64,000 nucleotides of DNA, from the NCBI GenBank assembly GCA_940671915.1, contig CALNVZ010003426.1, forward strand, positions 39,551,490 to 39,615,489, written 5' to 3'. Below are positions 21,045 to 33,590 of this stretch, piece by piece. Both the position numbers and the translations under genes were made by a program. The notes below the pieces were generated by a model that did no database searches, had not been told where the DNA came from, and was given only the letters and a program-made list of their open reading frames with translations. Position 1 is the stretch's first letter; every line of letters starts with the position of its first letter. Origin of the DNA: Paracentrotus lividus (Eukaryota; Echinodermata; Echinoidea; Camarodonta; Echinidae).

Positions 21045-24000
21045 ATATGTACATGACTATAAATATCTTATATTTTTCCATACTTATTTTTTTTATTACA
21101 AATTTTTAAAAAAATGAATAAAGAAGTGTAATGTACTTAATGTTTGAACAAGTATGAACACATCTCTGTACAAATGCTGGGGTTAGGGCTTGTCAATAAA
21201 GTTATGTTTGTTCACATTAGTGTATAAGACCAGGTTTTCAACACCTCTCAAATGAAGTCCTAATGAGATCAACTGGAACAATACAGTCCCAGTTTCACTA
21301 ATGTCTACCATCCAAGCATGAAAGTATAAAGGAGTTAAGTGAATAAGGTTAAACTTCAGAACAAGGGAACTATTGAGGGGCATAAAGATGTTAACTATGG
21401 TACTCTTACAGAGAGTGAACAATAGAGGTGAAGTGCAAAAGAGAGTATCAAAGACATTTTTTAACTATGTATCTGTATCTCTACAGAGGTCAGCTCAGTC
21501 AGACATCCAGGTAAGGACAGGTAGTAGAAGGTGGGTAGAATAAACAGGGTTAGGCAGAATCGTTGAGAGATGTAACCATGTAGAAGAGGAATTGGTACGC
21601 TCCCTCAACTTCAGCTAGAGTTGATTTTGGCACTTGCTCTGATTTCCATAAAAGCATGCAACTTGACCTAAAACTTGGCCTGGTCTTTTGCAGAGCTAGC
21701 CCATACATGATGTACATATAGGCCTAATGTATTGAGTAAAAACAGTTCTAGTTTTAACTCTATAGGCCTACTTTACATTGATCCGTGCCTGTAAACAATG
21801 CACAGCGTACATACCGATAAAGGTGAAATTAGTCTTAGACAACTGCCCCCAACCCTATACCCTAATTCTTGGGGTATCTAAATATGGGGGTAAACTGTCT
21901 TGGGCTTATTGTCTGGATACGCATAAAGTTGTAACTCCATCATTTACAAGAATGAGTGCCTGCAAACTGTACGCACAGCATATCCCCTGAATGTATACCG
22001 GTCATACCGTTACAACTACAAGTGACATTGTATAGATCATGAAAGCACAACGAGGGGAGGGGAGGGGTGCGAATGAGTTGGACAGCCGATGTTGTAAATG
22101 CCTGAAGCTCATAGTGACTAATACATACATATTTTTGTATTGTCAAGCTGTACTTTGGTTCATGCCTGATCTGTAGTCTGTAATGCATACAACAGAGGGA
22201 GTTTGGATAAATGATGGAAAGGAAATTTCTTGTTTGGAACGTTATATCTATTCTGTGTATACCTCATTGAAAGTCAGAACGGCAGAAGCTCTGGTTGAGA
22301 AAGAGAAGGTTGTTAACGTAATTCTTTGCCATTTTTTATTTCCTCAGAGTGAGAAGGACGTTAAGTAATTTTCTCATTCTAAAATTGAAATTGGTCATTA
22401 TTTCTATTTTTTGTTTAGATATGTTGTAAAAGATGTATTATTCATTCATCCACCAAACTTTTACTTCCTAAAAGGTACTAAAAATGTGTTTCAAACCCAC
22501 ACTCAAAAACTTTAAACGCGATTATCTCGCAAACGCAAACACAGGTGAACGCCCTTCTCTTCCTCAACCGACGAAATATGCAACCTAAAGGCCTTCTGTC
22601 TCTTAACCAGAAGCATACACATCCTCAGAACAGACTCCAGTCCTCCTTTGACCCTTTATCTTCTAGTCATCCAAGAGTCAAAGCCCTACACTTATCATTA
22701 ACATTTTAAAAAAAGAAAAAGACCATTTCATCAAATACATGTCTGCCTAAATTAGACAGGTGTATAGAAATATGAATGACAGAAAGCCAGGGTTAGTCTA
22801 AAGATAATATGGGGTTCTGGAAATAAAAGGAAATAATTACTGAGAAAAGCCAACAAAACTTAGAATATTTGGACATAATAACTAGCAAATGGTAAAATGA
22901 TTTGAAGAATCAAACATGTTTCATATGTGGGCCTTGTACATGTCTATCTCAGTTTTTTAATTAAATCTCTGTATTGAGTTTTCAATGTATTTCAGTATTA
23001 CCATCTTATTTCTGTCTATGATGTGTCTATCCAAGTTCAAAATTGGTTTTTGTTAAATGTACATTTTATTTTAGTAAAACTTTGTTGTAGGGCCTATATA
23101 TTTCGGTATTACCATTTTTGTATAGAAATACATGTAGGCTACATATACAATTTTTTTCTCTGTGAACGCAAGTTTAAGTGACTCAGTGGATATCTCTATT
23201 TGTCGCACCTCAAAAGGCAGCGTGGTAAGATTAGCATCTCGGTGAGGAATGAGCAAATCTGATTATATCCACCTTCTGAAGAGAGCTTAATCACATCAGA
23301 AAAGCCCTCAACATGAATATCAAATAGGTAAATAATATATGCAGGCCACATTTAGTGTTAGGAGCACTGCTTATATGTACACAGTTCCCGGACTCAGATG
23401 CGTATGCAGATGCAGACTCAATATCGCAAAATACAGAATAAGGCTTCCTAACTCCAAATAATGCTTTTGAATTACACATACAAAAATTTAATGTCAATGT
23501 AAAATTTTATTTACTTAGCAAGCAAATACTTATTCAGTTTCTTGAACAAAATTGACATATATTACATGCAGGCCTACATGTTCATAATTGTGACTCATCA
23601 TATCGAAATCAGACACAAGTCGCCAGAAAAGAGGCAAAGGTTCCAACAAAACAAATCCACTTTTAAAGGTTTTCCCCTAATCATTTCTTTCTACTCATTG
23701 TTTTTACAGAGCATACAAGAAACATTGAAAATTCGGAAAATCAAAAAAATATTTCCCCTAAAATACGACAATTTTTTATTATTTTGCCTATTTCCTCGAC
23801 ACTGTGCTGAATTTGCTTGGGGACTTGTGTCTGATTTCGATGTGATGCATCACATATTGTACACTAAAACGAGTTGTGCCAAAGGTCAGAAAATGCAAAA
23901 GCTAGGGTAATGTTGTTGCGCATTGTTCAAAGGATTTTGAAAATAGGTCTTTATGTACAAATTCATTATATTTTTATTTTCATCAAAAATGCACTTGTGC

Positions 24001-25744
24001 TTTGATATATGAAAGTTGCCTCGGGTAACTAAAGCTGAGGTAATAACGTCCAAGGTTATTTTGGGAGCATAAATGTACAGGTACATTTATTGTACATTAG
24101 CACTGTAGGCTGTATCATAAATATTTTTTTCAATGTTATATTTCTTAAATATGCTTTAAAACCTTAATACAACCACATGATGAGATACAATGTTTACAAA
24201 CATAAATTTGCATTTTTGTTTTTGTTATCCTTATTATCAGAAATGGTACAGACTTATGCCGGTATCGAAGTTCAAGAAGACAATCAATCTTAGCCTGGGT
24301 ATTATTTATTTACTCTTTATACATATAATGTAGTATTCTTTGACAGATTGATTATTAAATGAAGCAATGCGCATATAAAACAGAAAAGTTTGTTTGGACA
24401 GCTCTAACAGTTTGTTGAACCTTTATAGTGGCAAAGTCTCACACACACATCATCATACATGTAAAACAAACTGTAGGCCTACATGTAGTCAGTCTTCGTT
24501 GAATGTAAATGGCAAGTTACATTTACAGAATTGAAATATTATTTATACTATCAAACAATCTTTTAAAAAACACTTACATATAAAGGTCAAAATAATCATT
24601 TCAACTCATAGGCCCTATATTGTTTTCACCCTGTATAATAAATGCTGATAGCAATTTTCAGGGTGTTCAAACTGCTCAAATAGGGGCCTATAAAGAAGAT
24701 TAACTGTGTGCAACCAAAGGAACACCACTGCAAAGGACACATTGACCACTTGGTTTAAAAAAATATATAAACTTACAAATTGCAAAAACAAACTGTAAAG
24801 AGCATGACTTTATGAACTTTTGATGCCCTTTCATAATTAGTAAGGAACATTTGATAGAGTCTGGCGCAAGTCTGTCTGAATCTGTGCCAAACATTCATCA
24901 ACAAGAGGATAATATATGATTAAAGGCAGAAAGAAAGAAATACAGGGGTCATAACACAATCAAATATAAGAAGAAAAGTTTTGGCAATTGTCCATGATGC
25001 ATTTGGTATTGTTTATCATAAAATTACTTGAATTTGTGAACCTTATAAAGTACTTCATTGTTTTTATGCACACCAACACTGGACAATTTCAACAAGAAAA
25101 CATCATGCAAATGTAAGACCTACTTCGGTAGTTCAATGGTTAAAATCAAGTAGAGCCTACATGTAGATGCAAATTTGCATATTGTACTGTTGCTGATTTT
25201 ATTCTACCTGACTGAAAAAAAATCTAATTTGATTCATACATGAATGTGTAAGTACACAGCAAGTAATACCATACCAGGATTTTCTGATGTTAGTTTCCAT
25301 AACCTGATATCCAAATGGTTTTTCTTTCATTCATTGTGTCAGGCGGTCAGGTTATGGTCTCGCTAGTTATCAAATTCATATTTAGACGTGGGTCTGAACT
25401 ATTTAGACCATGTACACAAGACCTATACTCCAAAGGCCATGTATGATAGCCTCTCCAGACACAGCCAGAGGGATACTGAGTTAGGCTAGTTTCAAGGCTT
25501 CGTGGACATTTATGTGCCACTTTGTTTACAAATGTAAGTACATACATGTATAATAGAGTCTGTATACAAAGACTATAAAGTGAAACATTGCCCCTAAACA
25601 TGACAACATAATGGATGCTGGCAGAAGTCTGTCATTATGCCTTTCCAAAATGACCTCTAAGTGACCCAGGCTACTTCAGATGACAACTTATACATTAACC
25701 AGGCTTGGAGGTGGAACATGTTCATAGGAATAACAGAACGTCCC
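21045..25744. other. Long AT-rich stretch, no gene recognised
   Basis: I see no exon, RNA gene or bounded transposon in these 4.7 kb. Variants of TAGGCCTACATGTA recur (near 23571 and 24476). A short direct repeat, TGCCTGYAAAC followed by GCACAGC, occurs near 21785 and 21957. Confidence 0.55.
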
Positions 25745-26180
25745 CCGAAAATGACATAAAATAAGAGCTGAGAGACAGAAAGGCATTGCTAGAAATGTTA
25801 CAAAGCAAAATTACTGTGTGTTCATGAGATTAAATTACGGAAAAAAATTCTCAAAGTTATGGGGAAAGGTTGATAACAATTCATCTAAGAATTGTGGTGT
25901 ACTGGGAGGTTTTAGAATCAACAAAATGACAAGAAATAACCCCATTCTGCTGAGAGTCACATGCACGACACATAGAAATGCATGTATTGGACTACTAGTA
26001 CACAAAATGTTCAATACGAACATTTCAACCCCCTTATAATGAAAATGAGGGCATTTTAAGAACAATCCTTGCCAGTGGGCATTCTACTATACTTTAGGTC
26101 TATTCCTTAAACAAATTGAAAGATTACAATTATTTTGTTCACCTACATGTATATCCCAATGCAGAAGAATATCTTTAAAA
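25745..26180 (+). repeat. Dispersed repeat R2, diverged copy
   Basis: This shares ordered words with the complete R2 element at 28556-28905: GAGAGTCA, AAATGCATGTAT, GGACTAC, ACACAAAATG, AACATTTCA and GAGGGCATTT followed by a GAACAAT/GAGCAAT word. The ends are eroded, so the limits are approximate. Confidence 0.65.
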
Positions 26181-28109
26181 CAGGCTTGCAGGTATTTGTA
26201 CACCCCTTCCTCCATCATCATTACCATTTCAATACTAAAACCAGGGAGAATAATTCTGCTTTCAAGCTTAGCTAGAACGTTTTATATTGAAAACTCAAAA
26301 CAAGGTCCTTCGGACTGAAAAATGTGGTGCTTCTTCAATAAAAATACAAAACAAAACAAATTTATTCCAATTTGACCAGAGAAAAAGCTCATTTATATCA
26401 GTTACTATCACAACTTTTCTTTCTTCAATTTCCACTGTATATGTCTGTCTATACATCATAAAGGTGATTCTCCTATCGTAAACAAATTAATACAACAACA
26501 AAACAAGACAAAGGCATGAATTAAACATATTGTTTGTCAAAATTCTGCTTACAGCAATAATGTGGGTTAACTTCTTATATTAAACACACTATAATTCCTT
26601 CTTCCTCTAAACAAACAATACGACACCATAATATCACCCCTTGAGGGACTACACACCTTTCCATGTTAATTTGTTTACTACATTGTGCATCTTTTGTTTA
26701 CAGGTAGCCCAGTCTGTCATCAACAGCTCAGGTGACTAGTTACCGTTAGCAACATGACACCAGAGGTGTCAATTTCGTCTAGACTCAATCGACCTATCTC
26801 TTCCAGGTGACGGAAATGTAGATGAAAACAATATGAATGTTGGATCAAAAACACCCACTCGTTGTTAACGTGTTTGAGTTCAAAAGAAAGCTAATATCCC
26901 ATTGTCAGTAGTTCATGATTTTGTAGATGATTAAACAGAAAAACAAAGGAAAAACAAGATATAGATTTTTAAGGTGCAAAGACTTGGTCCAGGTAATAAC
27001 ACACTCTTTTATTTGCCGACAAACTAACTCTGATTGGAGTCGGGTTCAAATCCCTGTCATGTTGTTTAGATGGTGATGTTGAAAGTTTGTTACCAGATAT
27101 TATTCGCAATGTTCAGATTATGATTGATACAAGTGTATAATAAAAAATGAATTAAACCACATTGAAACATATATGCTTTATTAAACAATCTTTCTTTGAT
27201 TTATAGAGCTATACAATGTAAGTGGGATCTATAGATTATATTTTTCTCTCCTTATACAATAACAAAATAAACTTCTCACCAAAAGTTAAACATAACATGA
27301 TCGACGCCAGAAGAGCATTTGTGTCAAGTACATGTCTTATATTACATCCTTTTAGCGTTCAGCAGGTAATCATAAACAAATACTTATACCACCCTACTGT
27401 ATCTAGGCCTATTGCTTTATGTATTCTATTATTTTTCTTCCTATCCAAAAATATTGCGCATACATGTATATCACACATCAGTGGCAAGGTGCTATCTTAC
27501 GTATAAAGCGCTCTAATCAATTGTAAAATTTTGCGACGTGGGCAATTATCTTGTGGAAATAGGCCTCCACACAGCTCCTCACGAGCGCAATCAAATATTA
27601 ATAGGAAGGCTATATCTCAATGATCACTCTCCTTCAAACTAAAAGATCTTGGGAGAAATCTCCCATGAGATAGCCCTTATCTGAGAGTGTATTGAAAGCA
27701 ATAAAGGGAAATACAGCTAATTAATCCTTGAATCAATTGGTTATTTCCTATAGGAACGGCAGGTTTTAATGTGCCTGATGACAAGGTATAAATATGTATA
27801 TTGATCAATAAACCTTCTCTAAGTCCATTATATCTATGTATTTTGCAAGCTAATGAGTTCAGTGAACTCACTTGATCTTCTTTAGTATGGAAAGTTGCTT
27901 ATAATATGACAAATTTGTTACCATTTTTGCCTTAAAAGACACTTAACTCCTTCAAATTTATTATAAGCAAATGAGCTGAATATAAGGTGATATTTACAGA
28001 TGTATCATCTAGATAGTATTCAAATTATTATTTCTTCTTGTTTTAGAAACAATTCAAATACTAAAAGCAAGGGCATTTGTGGAATAAAGAGTTTTAATTC
28101 CTTGCATAG
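26181..28109. other. AT-rich stretch with one tRNA-like remnant
   Basis: Apart from the pol III-like boxes at 26978-27058 nothing was recognised. A 28-bp interval at 26704-26731 is bracketed by acceptor-like and donor-like dinucleotides but has no support as an exon. Confidence 0.5.
26978..27058 (+). repeat. Possible tRNA-derived (SINE head-like) remnant
   Basis: An A-box-like TTGGTCCAGGTAA (26983-26995) is followed after about 46 bp by a good B box, GGGTTCAAATCCC (27042-27054). The interval does not fold as an intact tRNA, so a decayed tRNA-derived SINE or tRNA pseudogene is more likely than a functional gene. Confidence 0.4.
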
Positions 28110-28347
28110 GTGGTGTTTCACCCAAAGAGACGTCTCCGAGACTCCAAGACAGAGATGTCTCAGAGTCGGCTACGAGAAGTTTCACAACTTGGAGACGTCT
28201 CTAAAATTGAAAAAATCTCATGTAGATATGAACATGTTTGATTTTTCTGTGAGAGGTTGCAGAGACTCTGGAGACGTCTCTGAGACCTCTCCTCAACATG
28301 TTGAATACTAGTCTCAAACCCATATCATGGTAGGTGAGATTCCACCA
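28110..28347. mobile_element. MITE rich in GAGACGTCTC palindromes
   Basis: The ends are inverted: GTGGTGTTTCACC on the left and ATGGTGGAATCTCACC in reverse complement on the right. Inside, GAGACGTCTC or near copies occur at three sites, with further GAGATGTCTC-like words. The element near 9.4 kb shares these words and the TTTGAGACTAG segment, so the two are probably one family. About 240 bp, non-coding. Confidence 0.65.
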
Positions 28348-28551
28348 TTTTGTAGTCATCAGCAGAGCAGATTATTTCTATTCTTTATACTTGGCATTAC
28401 AACCAAAATGTTGGCCCTATTTCAACTTATCTAGCAAAAAAAAAAAGAAAAAAAAAGATTCTGTTGACAACTAATGATCCAATAATGACATGTTATCTTT
28501 GGAGACTAAAACATACACGATTGTAACATTTCGCCTGGAATGCTGGCGACT
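28348..28551. other. Spacer with poly-A tract
   Basis: An A-rich tract lies at about 28436-28456. No other feature was seen. Confidence 0.6.
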
Positions 28552-28555
28552 TTAA

Positions 28556-28905
28556 AGGAAAATTCCTGTAATGGTTGTGACATAAAATTGGCAAAGAAGC
28601 TGTCCCAAAATGACTTTTGCTATTCACTATGATATGTTACAACTATGTGCTGCAAGGTTTTAGGATCATCAAAATTATAAGAAATAAGGTCAATTCTGAT
28701 GAGAGTCATGAGCACTGCACATAAATGCATGTATGGGACTACACAAAATTTTCAAACAGAACATTTCAGTTTTTTTTGTCATATGAGGGCATTTGAAGAG
28801 CAATTTTTTGGTAGTGTCATTTTTTACTACAATATTCTTCTGAAAACACATGAAAATAATTTGAAAGCTCCCAATAAATTTGTTCAAAGAAGTCCTAGTT
28901 TCCCT
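28556..28905. mobile_element. TTAA-flanked MITE, best copy of repeat family R2
   Basis: TTAA stands on both sides (28552-28555 and 28906-28909). The element starts AGGAAAATTCC, and its reverse-complemented end starts AGGGAAACTAGG. It is 350 bp and non-coding. Diverged copies in the window lie at 25745-26180 and 43830-44232 (same orientation) and at 46432-46815 and 49982-50365 (opposite orientation, inside the duplicated block). The short frame at 28690-28887 on the minus strand belongs to the repeat. Confidence 0.75.
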
Positions 28906-28909
28906 TTAA

Positions 28910-30117
28910 AACTCTACCAATTCTACCCCAGCTGAAGCCAACAGCTGTAGCGTGCAAGAATGGGGGTTTACCATGGCGATTCCAGGGTGGCACGACAGCG
29001 CTCACAAAGGGCCGTCCCAGGAGCGAAAACAGATTACCAATATTTTCATCTCGTCACTACGCCGCAGGCAGAGCAGCAGGATAGCGTGTATTACAAGATT
29101 TGGTTACGTCTGCCTTAACAGCAGGTCGACACTCCTCTATGGGTCTACAGCATTATGAGGGTATGAAATGGTTGACCCGTTTGGGTTAGATATTTAACAG
29201 AAAGTTCATTTGATTATGGAGCCATTCTGAATCAAATTCCTGGTCCCACATGCATGTTTACATGTCGGTGTAGGCACAGAGGAGATATGCTCTCAGTCCA
29301 ATGTAAAGATATTCATGTACACTTTAGGGTCAGATTAAAGTATGTCAGTTTGCAAATTTCCTTGAATCATACTGTGAATGTCAATTGTTTTGGATTTCAC
29401 TTTGATCAATATGTGTGTCTGGTTTAATGGATGATTGAAACCCCCTTTATTGTAAATTGAAGATAAATCTATCAAAGTGGTAGCAATATGTGTAAGATGT
29501 TTCTTCAATGCATTTTGCCTCAACTTCAATTTTTGCATAAAATTTTATTTTGCAGAGGGGGGGGGGGGGAGGGACTACTCATCTTTTAAGTATCATTAAT
29601 TCTTGTAAACATAAACTTTTTGGGGTATGCCGACCACAACGAAATATATAAATTCACAGGCATTCTACATTCACAAATTTTGACCTGTCATGAGAGCAAA
29701 ATACGCCTACTTGAAGAAATATCATGCTTTATATTATTAAACTTAAACTTAAACCGCTTCTAACATTTGTAATAGTATGATACATGTATATAGTTTCAAA
29801 AAAGTTATTAATTAGAGTAAACGGGTTGTACTTTCTGGTAGTCCCATACACTCAATTTGACTGGAGTGGTCAGTAATTGAATTTGCTGGTCATGGGGATA
29901 ACAATCCCCATGAAATTTCAATGTCCAGTGGTGATCCATATGAAATGCAAATTCCAAACACCGTTGCATACCTTTTTTCATCGGTCAGATATCTGTGGCT
30001 TGCAAATCAGCAGCCTCACAAGAGTCCAATTTATATTTCATCTGGACATGGATCGTGATTTTATAATTTCATGATACTTAAGCACAGAGAATGATTTTAT
30101 GAGAATTCTAAACACTT
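28910..30117. other. Unique stretch, no gene recognised
   Basis: The part at 28920-29160 is somewhat richer in G+C and has a 68-codon frame without family resemblance. A G-run occurs near 29558. Nothing else is supportable. Confidence 0.5.
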
Positions 30118-30257
30118 TGGCTGGTATTCTCGAAGGGTGACTTAAGTTAGTAGGCCTACTAAATACGTCACCTTATTGTTCGAGACAATAGAAAGGCCTA
30201 CTAAATACGTATTTAGTAGGTCTACTAACTTTCGTAACCCTTCGAGAATACCGGCCA
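30118..30257. mobile_element. Near-perfect palindromic MITE of 140 bp
   Basis: The left half contains GGTATTCTCGAAGGGT, then AGTTAGTAGGCCTACTAAAT. The right half is its inverted complement with few mismatches (TAGGTCTACTAACT in place of TAGGCCTACTAACT). The loop is only about 30 bp. Single-stranded it would fold into a long hairpin. No coding capacity, and no clear target duplication. Confidence 0.8.
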
Positions 30258-31338
30258 TTGTATATAAGTCCCACATTCTATGTAAGATATACGCCCCTTC
30301 CTCCCCTCCCCCCTCACATATTCTAAGGAAACTATTTGATTGAATCTGGGTGATATTACTAGACCATCCCTCCCAATTACCTTCTTTTTTTTTCAAAAGG
30401 GTGGAGGACAAAAATTAAATTAATGAAATAAATTAATCTGGTTTTAGGATAAATTCTTTTTCCAAACTCAAAATAGATTATTTTTCTTGATGTTGCAAAT
30501 TTAGGAATCTAAGCATCTTCAAAATAAATCAATTTTAACAGTGGCTGCATGACCACCACCTTTACACATTTTATATTTGACTGTGCACAGAGCTCCAGAA
30601 GGGTGTATTACCTTTTATTTTTTTTTTCATTTACATGTATCTACAGTGTAACTTACTAAATTTGCATTTCTGCTTCTCATCATGGATAAAGTTAAGAAAT
30701 AAGTAAGCTGGCAGGCGAATAAACCCTGTGTTAGAGGCAGCACTTATAAACTGGTGGAGTAAACATAACACAGTTGCACTGAAGCTGTTATATGGGACAC
30801 CATCCTAATTAGATCAAATTATAATCAGAAAATGTCAAAATAGAGTGTATACCAGTGGTAGTGTACAGAATATTTTCAATAGAGCTCTTTGCAGATTGGC
30901 TTTGAAAAAGAAAAATTTTAATATTTATAATATTCTGGCTTTGCTTTTAATAATATAGTCAGACTACGTCTCTAAGTACTACAGATGCATTTCAACACAT
31001 TCACCTGGCAGTATTTAATTGCCTTTTAACCAGAGCTCTTATTGAACGTTTTCAAATCCATTTGAAAGACCGTTGTTAAAGTGCATTTGGATAAAAGCTG
31101 GAAAGGGGATTGAGGCACACAAATCAGAGGCTTACATTTCCACAATTTATTGGTTAAAAGCAACTAAATAATTTACTATGTTATGTAGTTCAATGACCAT
31201 AAAAACATATCATTCGGTTTAAATGCAACTATCTTTGTATAGAAAAACAGGAAAAATAATGCCTATGTAAACTAATTGTGACATTGTGACATGGAAAGCT
31301 TGAAGTTTGGATTTATTCTACAGTCTGTGTAAAAAAAA
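30258..31338. other. AT-rich stretch, no gene recognised
   Basis: No exon, no bounded element and no tandem repeat were seen. Confidence 0.6.
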
Positions 31339-31746
31339 ATGTTGTCCACATTGCACTAAAAGATATGTGTGAGAGATCTTGTGACATTCCTTTCAATATT
31401 TCCGATGAATTTCATTTATAAAGTTCAAATATAGCGCAATCCAACTGCCGTTTAGACCTCTGCTGACAAATTCGCACGCCCGAGGTTACGGCGTGAATTA
31501 GTGCGAACGATCTGTGTGTAACACCCACACAAGAGAATCCCCATTGGTTTTCCATGTGAGCGCTAACCTGTGACGGGTCCCCGTCTTATCTTTTTTTATC
31601 CTTATATTATGAAATAAAGACACTAAAACGAGATTTCAAGTACTATAATTTGCTTTATTATAGTTATTGGATTCAATCTATCATAATTTATCTTAATGTG
31701 AATCAAAATAATTTTTTCTTTCTCCCGAAACTATACACCAGCTTTA
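31339..31746 (+). repeat. Dispersed repeat R1, copy 2
   Basis: This is the second copy of the repeat at 12602-13020, in the same orientation. Identity is highest across the CpG-rich centre (GCGAACGATCTGTGTGTAAC and ACACAAGAGAATCCCCATTG) and lower at the sides. The family is unrecognised. Confidence 0.75.
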
Positions 31747-33444
31747 AGTGTGAAATCTTTTCAAATAATGTGTGTATGTGATATCAAATTAAAGCCAAAA
31801 GATTTTCCTTGCTGATGCTCTTTGTTCTATATAATTTGCTTTCGTAAAACAAAAGTTATGCTAAATTTTGTGCGACGAGGAACAAATCGAAATCACGCAC
31901 TTCTATTGTTCTGCAGTGCTGAATACACTGTTAGAATGTGATTCATTTCCATACTTTAAAAAAATGTTTTCAAACTGTACCATTTTATTTGACACAGAGT
32001 GTATATATGCCAGTCTTGATTTCCTGGCTTTTCATTCCTAATGAGATGCTGGAAGCCAAAATGGAATCCTCTGAAATATTCTTTGAGTTCAGTTTAAAAA
32101 GTATTTTCATGTGCAGAGAGGGACAAATGAAGAACCCAAGGATCGGAGAGAGAAGGCAAATGAAAAAGAAGAAGAAGAAGAAAAAGAAGAGGAGGAGGAG
32201 AAGAAGAAGATGGAAAAGAAGGAGGAGAAGTAGAAGAAGAAGAAAAAGAGGAGAGAGAGAGAGAGAGAGATGGATAGGGAGAGTTGTCGAATATGAAGAT
32301 GAAGTCAGAGGAGATGGTGAAGGATCGAGAGAAAGACAGGCGAAGGAAAATTATAGTAAATTAAAAGAGTGGAAAATGGTGGCGGAACCCAGGATCTTAA
32401 AATGGGGGGGGGGGCACGTCACCAAATTTTCTGATTTTAACATATGTACAGTTAGTGAGTGGTTTTGAAATTATGGGGGCGTATCTCCTGTACCCCACCT
32501 GCATCTGCAAAGTTTGGAGAGAGCATGATAGACAAATATGGAGAGAGAGCATGAGGGAGGGTACACAGTTCATGGTGGAGGGGGGGGGGGAGCTCTTAAT
32601 ATTCCATCTGGAAGCCAGACTAGAAGGCACACTTTGTAGGCCACAGAGTCGGCGATGTGGAGCAATTTTAATGCCGAACCACACTGCGGTCTCCATGTGG
32701 TTCTCAGGCACGCTGTGAACCGTGATAACTATATTAGGGGCTGACCTTGAACTTCTACCACTCCTAGTCAAGCTCTGACTGTGATCTTCATCACCCCAGG
32801 TGTACAGCAATTTCACAACTTTACACACATGGGACTAAGGCTTCATTTTGGTAGCCAACAAGGAATTGCCCCATGATTTGAGGAGAATCTCATAAGCGTC
32901 CATGATTTGCATAATGCCAAGAGTAAATGCATATATGGAACTATCATGGGAACCAGAAGCCATGACTTTGTGAGGTTTGGCTCATGACTTAAAGTCCACT
33001 TACATATTTAAGCACACATGGGACAAAGGCACTTAGCACTGGCGTCAACTCAGCTTTCAATGATTTTTTTTAAAGAAAAGGTTCTACCTAGTTTATAAAT
33101 ATTGAAGTATATTAATGTGAAAGACACATTACATGTTTTAAAAGTCATTACATCTTTTAAACTATAAAGTATGGTGAGCCTAATGTATGGACACCTCGGC
33201 TGTCTCCCTTTTAAAAACACATTCCAGATTTTAATATCTCAGCATCTAATGTATTAAGTCCTTGGAAACATAGTACATTGGGGAAATCTGCACCATATGG
33301 TTTAGTCTTATGAAAAAATAATTTACGAATAAATAAGATATACTGTAATTATAGTACCACAGGTACTACAAAAAGATGAAAATGCTTTAGAGAAATACCA
33401 ACAAAAACAAGTTTCCAAAATATATTTTGATTAAAACTCGGAAG
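31747..33444. other. Unique stretch with purine microsatellite, no gene recognised
   Basis: A GAA/GAG-rich tract lies at 32155-32275. G-runs lie near 32404 and 32580. The 176-codon plus-strand frame at 31938-32468 runs through the purine tract as lysine/arginine repeats and is not a credible protein. Confidence 0.55.
32155..32275 (+). repeat. (GAA)n/(GAG)n purine microsatellite
   Basis: About 120 bp of AAG, AGG and GA repetition with no pyrimidine-rich interruption longer than a few bases. Confidence 0.9.
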
Positions 33445-33590
33445 ATCATTTACCTATTTTGCAAAGATGGAGATGAATCAAGACAGATTGATGAATGTTT
33501 CCAAAGCACATGAAACGGAGAGAATAAAAAGAGAAATGAATATTCATTAGTCATCAATCAAATCATCTTTAGAACATTCAACCTGTGACA
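33445..33590. repeat. Dispersed repeat R3, copy 2
   Basis: This is the counterpart of 11200-11335, sharing ACCTATTTT, GATGAATCA, TTCCAAAGCA and AGAATAAA in order. The minus-strand donor-like junction is present here as well. The origin is unknown. Confidence 0.55.

Noticed and set aside
26704-26731. 28-bp microexon-like interval between acceptor-like and donor-like dinucleotides
   Set aside because: The donor context is weak and no neighbouring exon exists to splice to.
28920-29160. Slightly GC-rich stretch as a possible exon
   Set aside because: The 68-codon frame shows no resemblance and there are no convincing splice sites at its edges.
31938-32468. 176-codon plus-strand frame with a long Lys/Arg tract
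   Set aside because: The length comes from a GAA/GAG microsatellite; no domain is seen before or after it.
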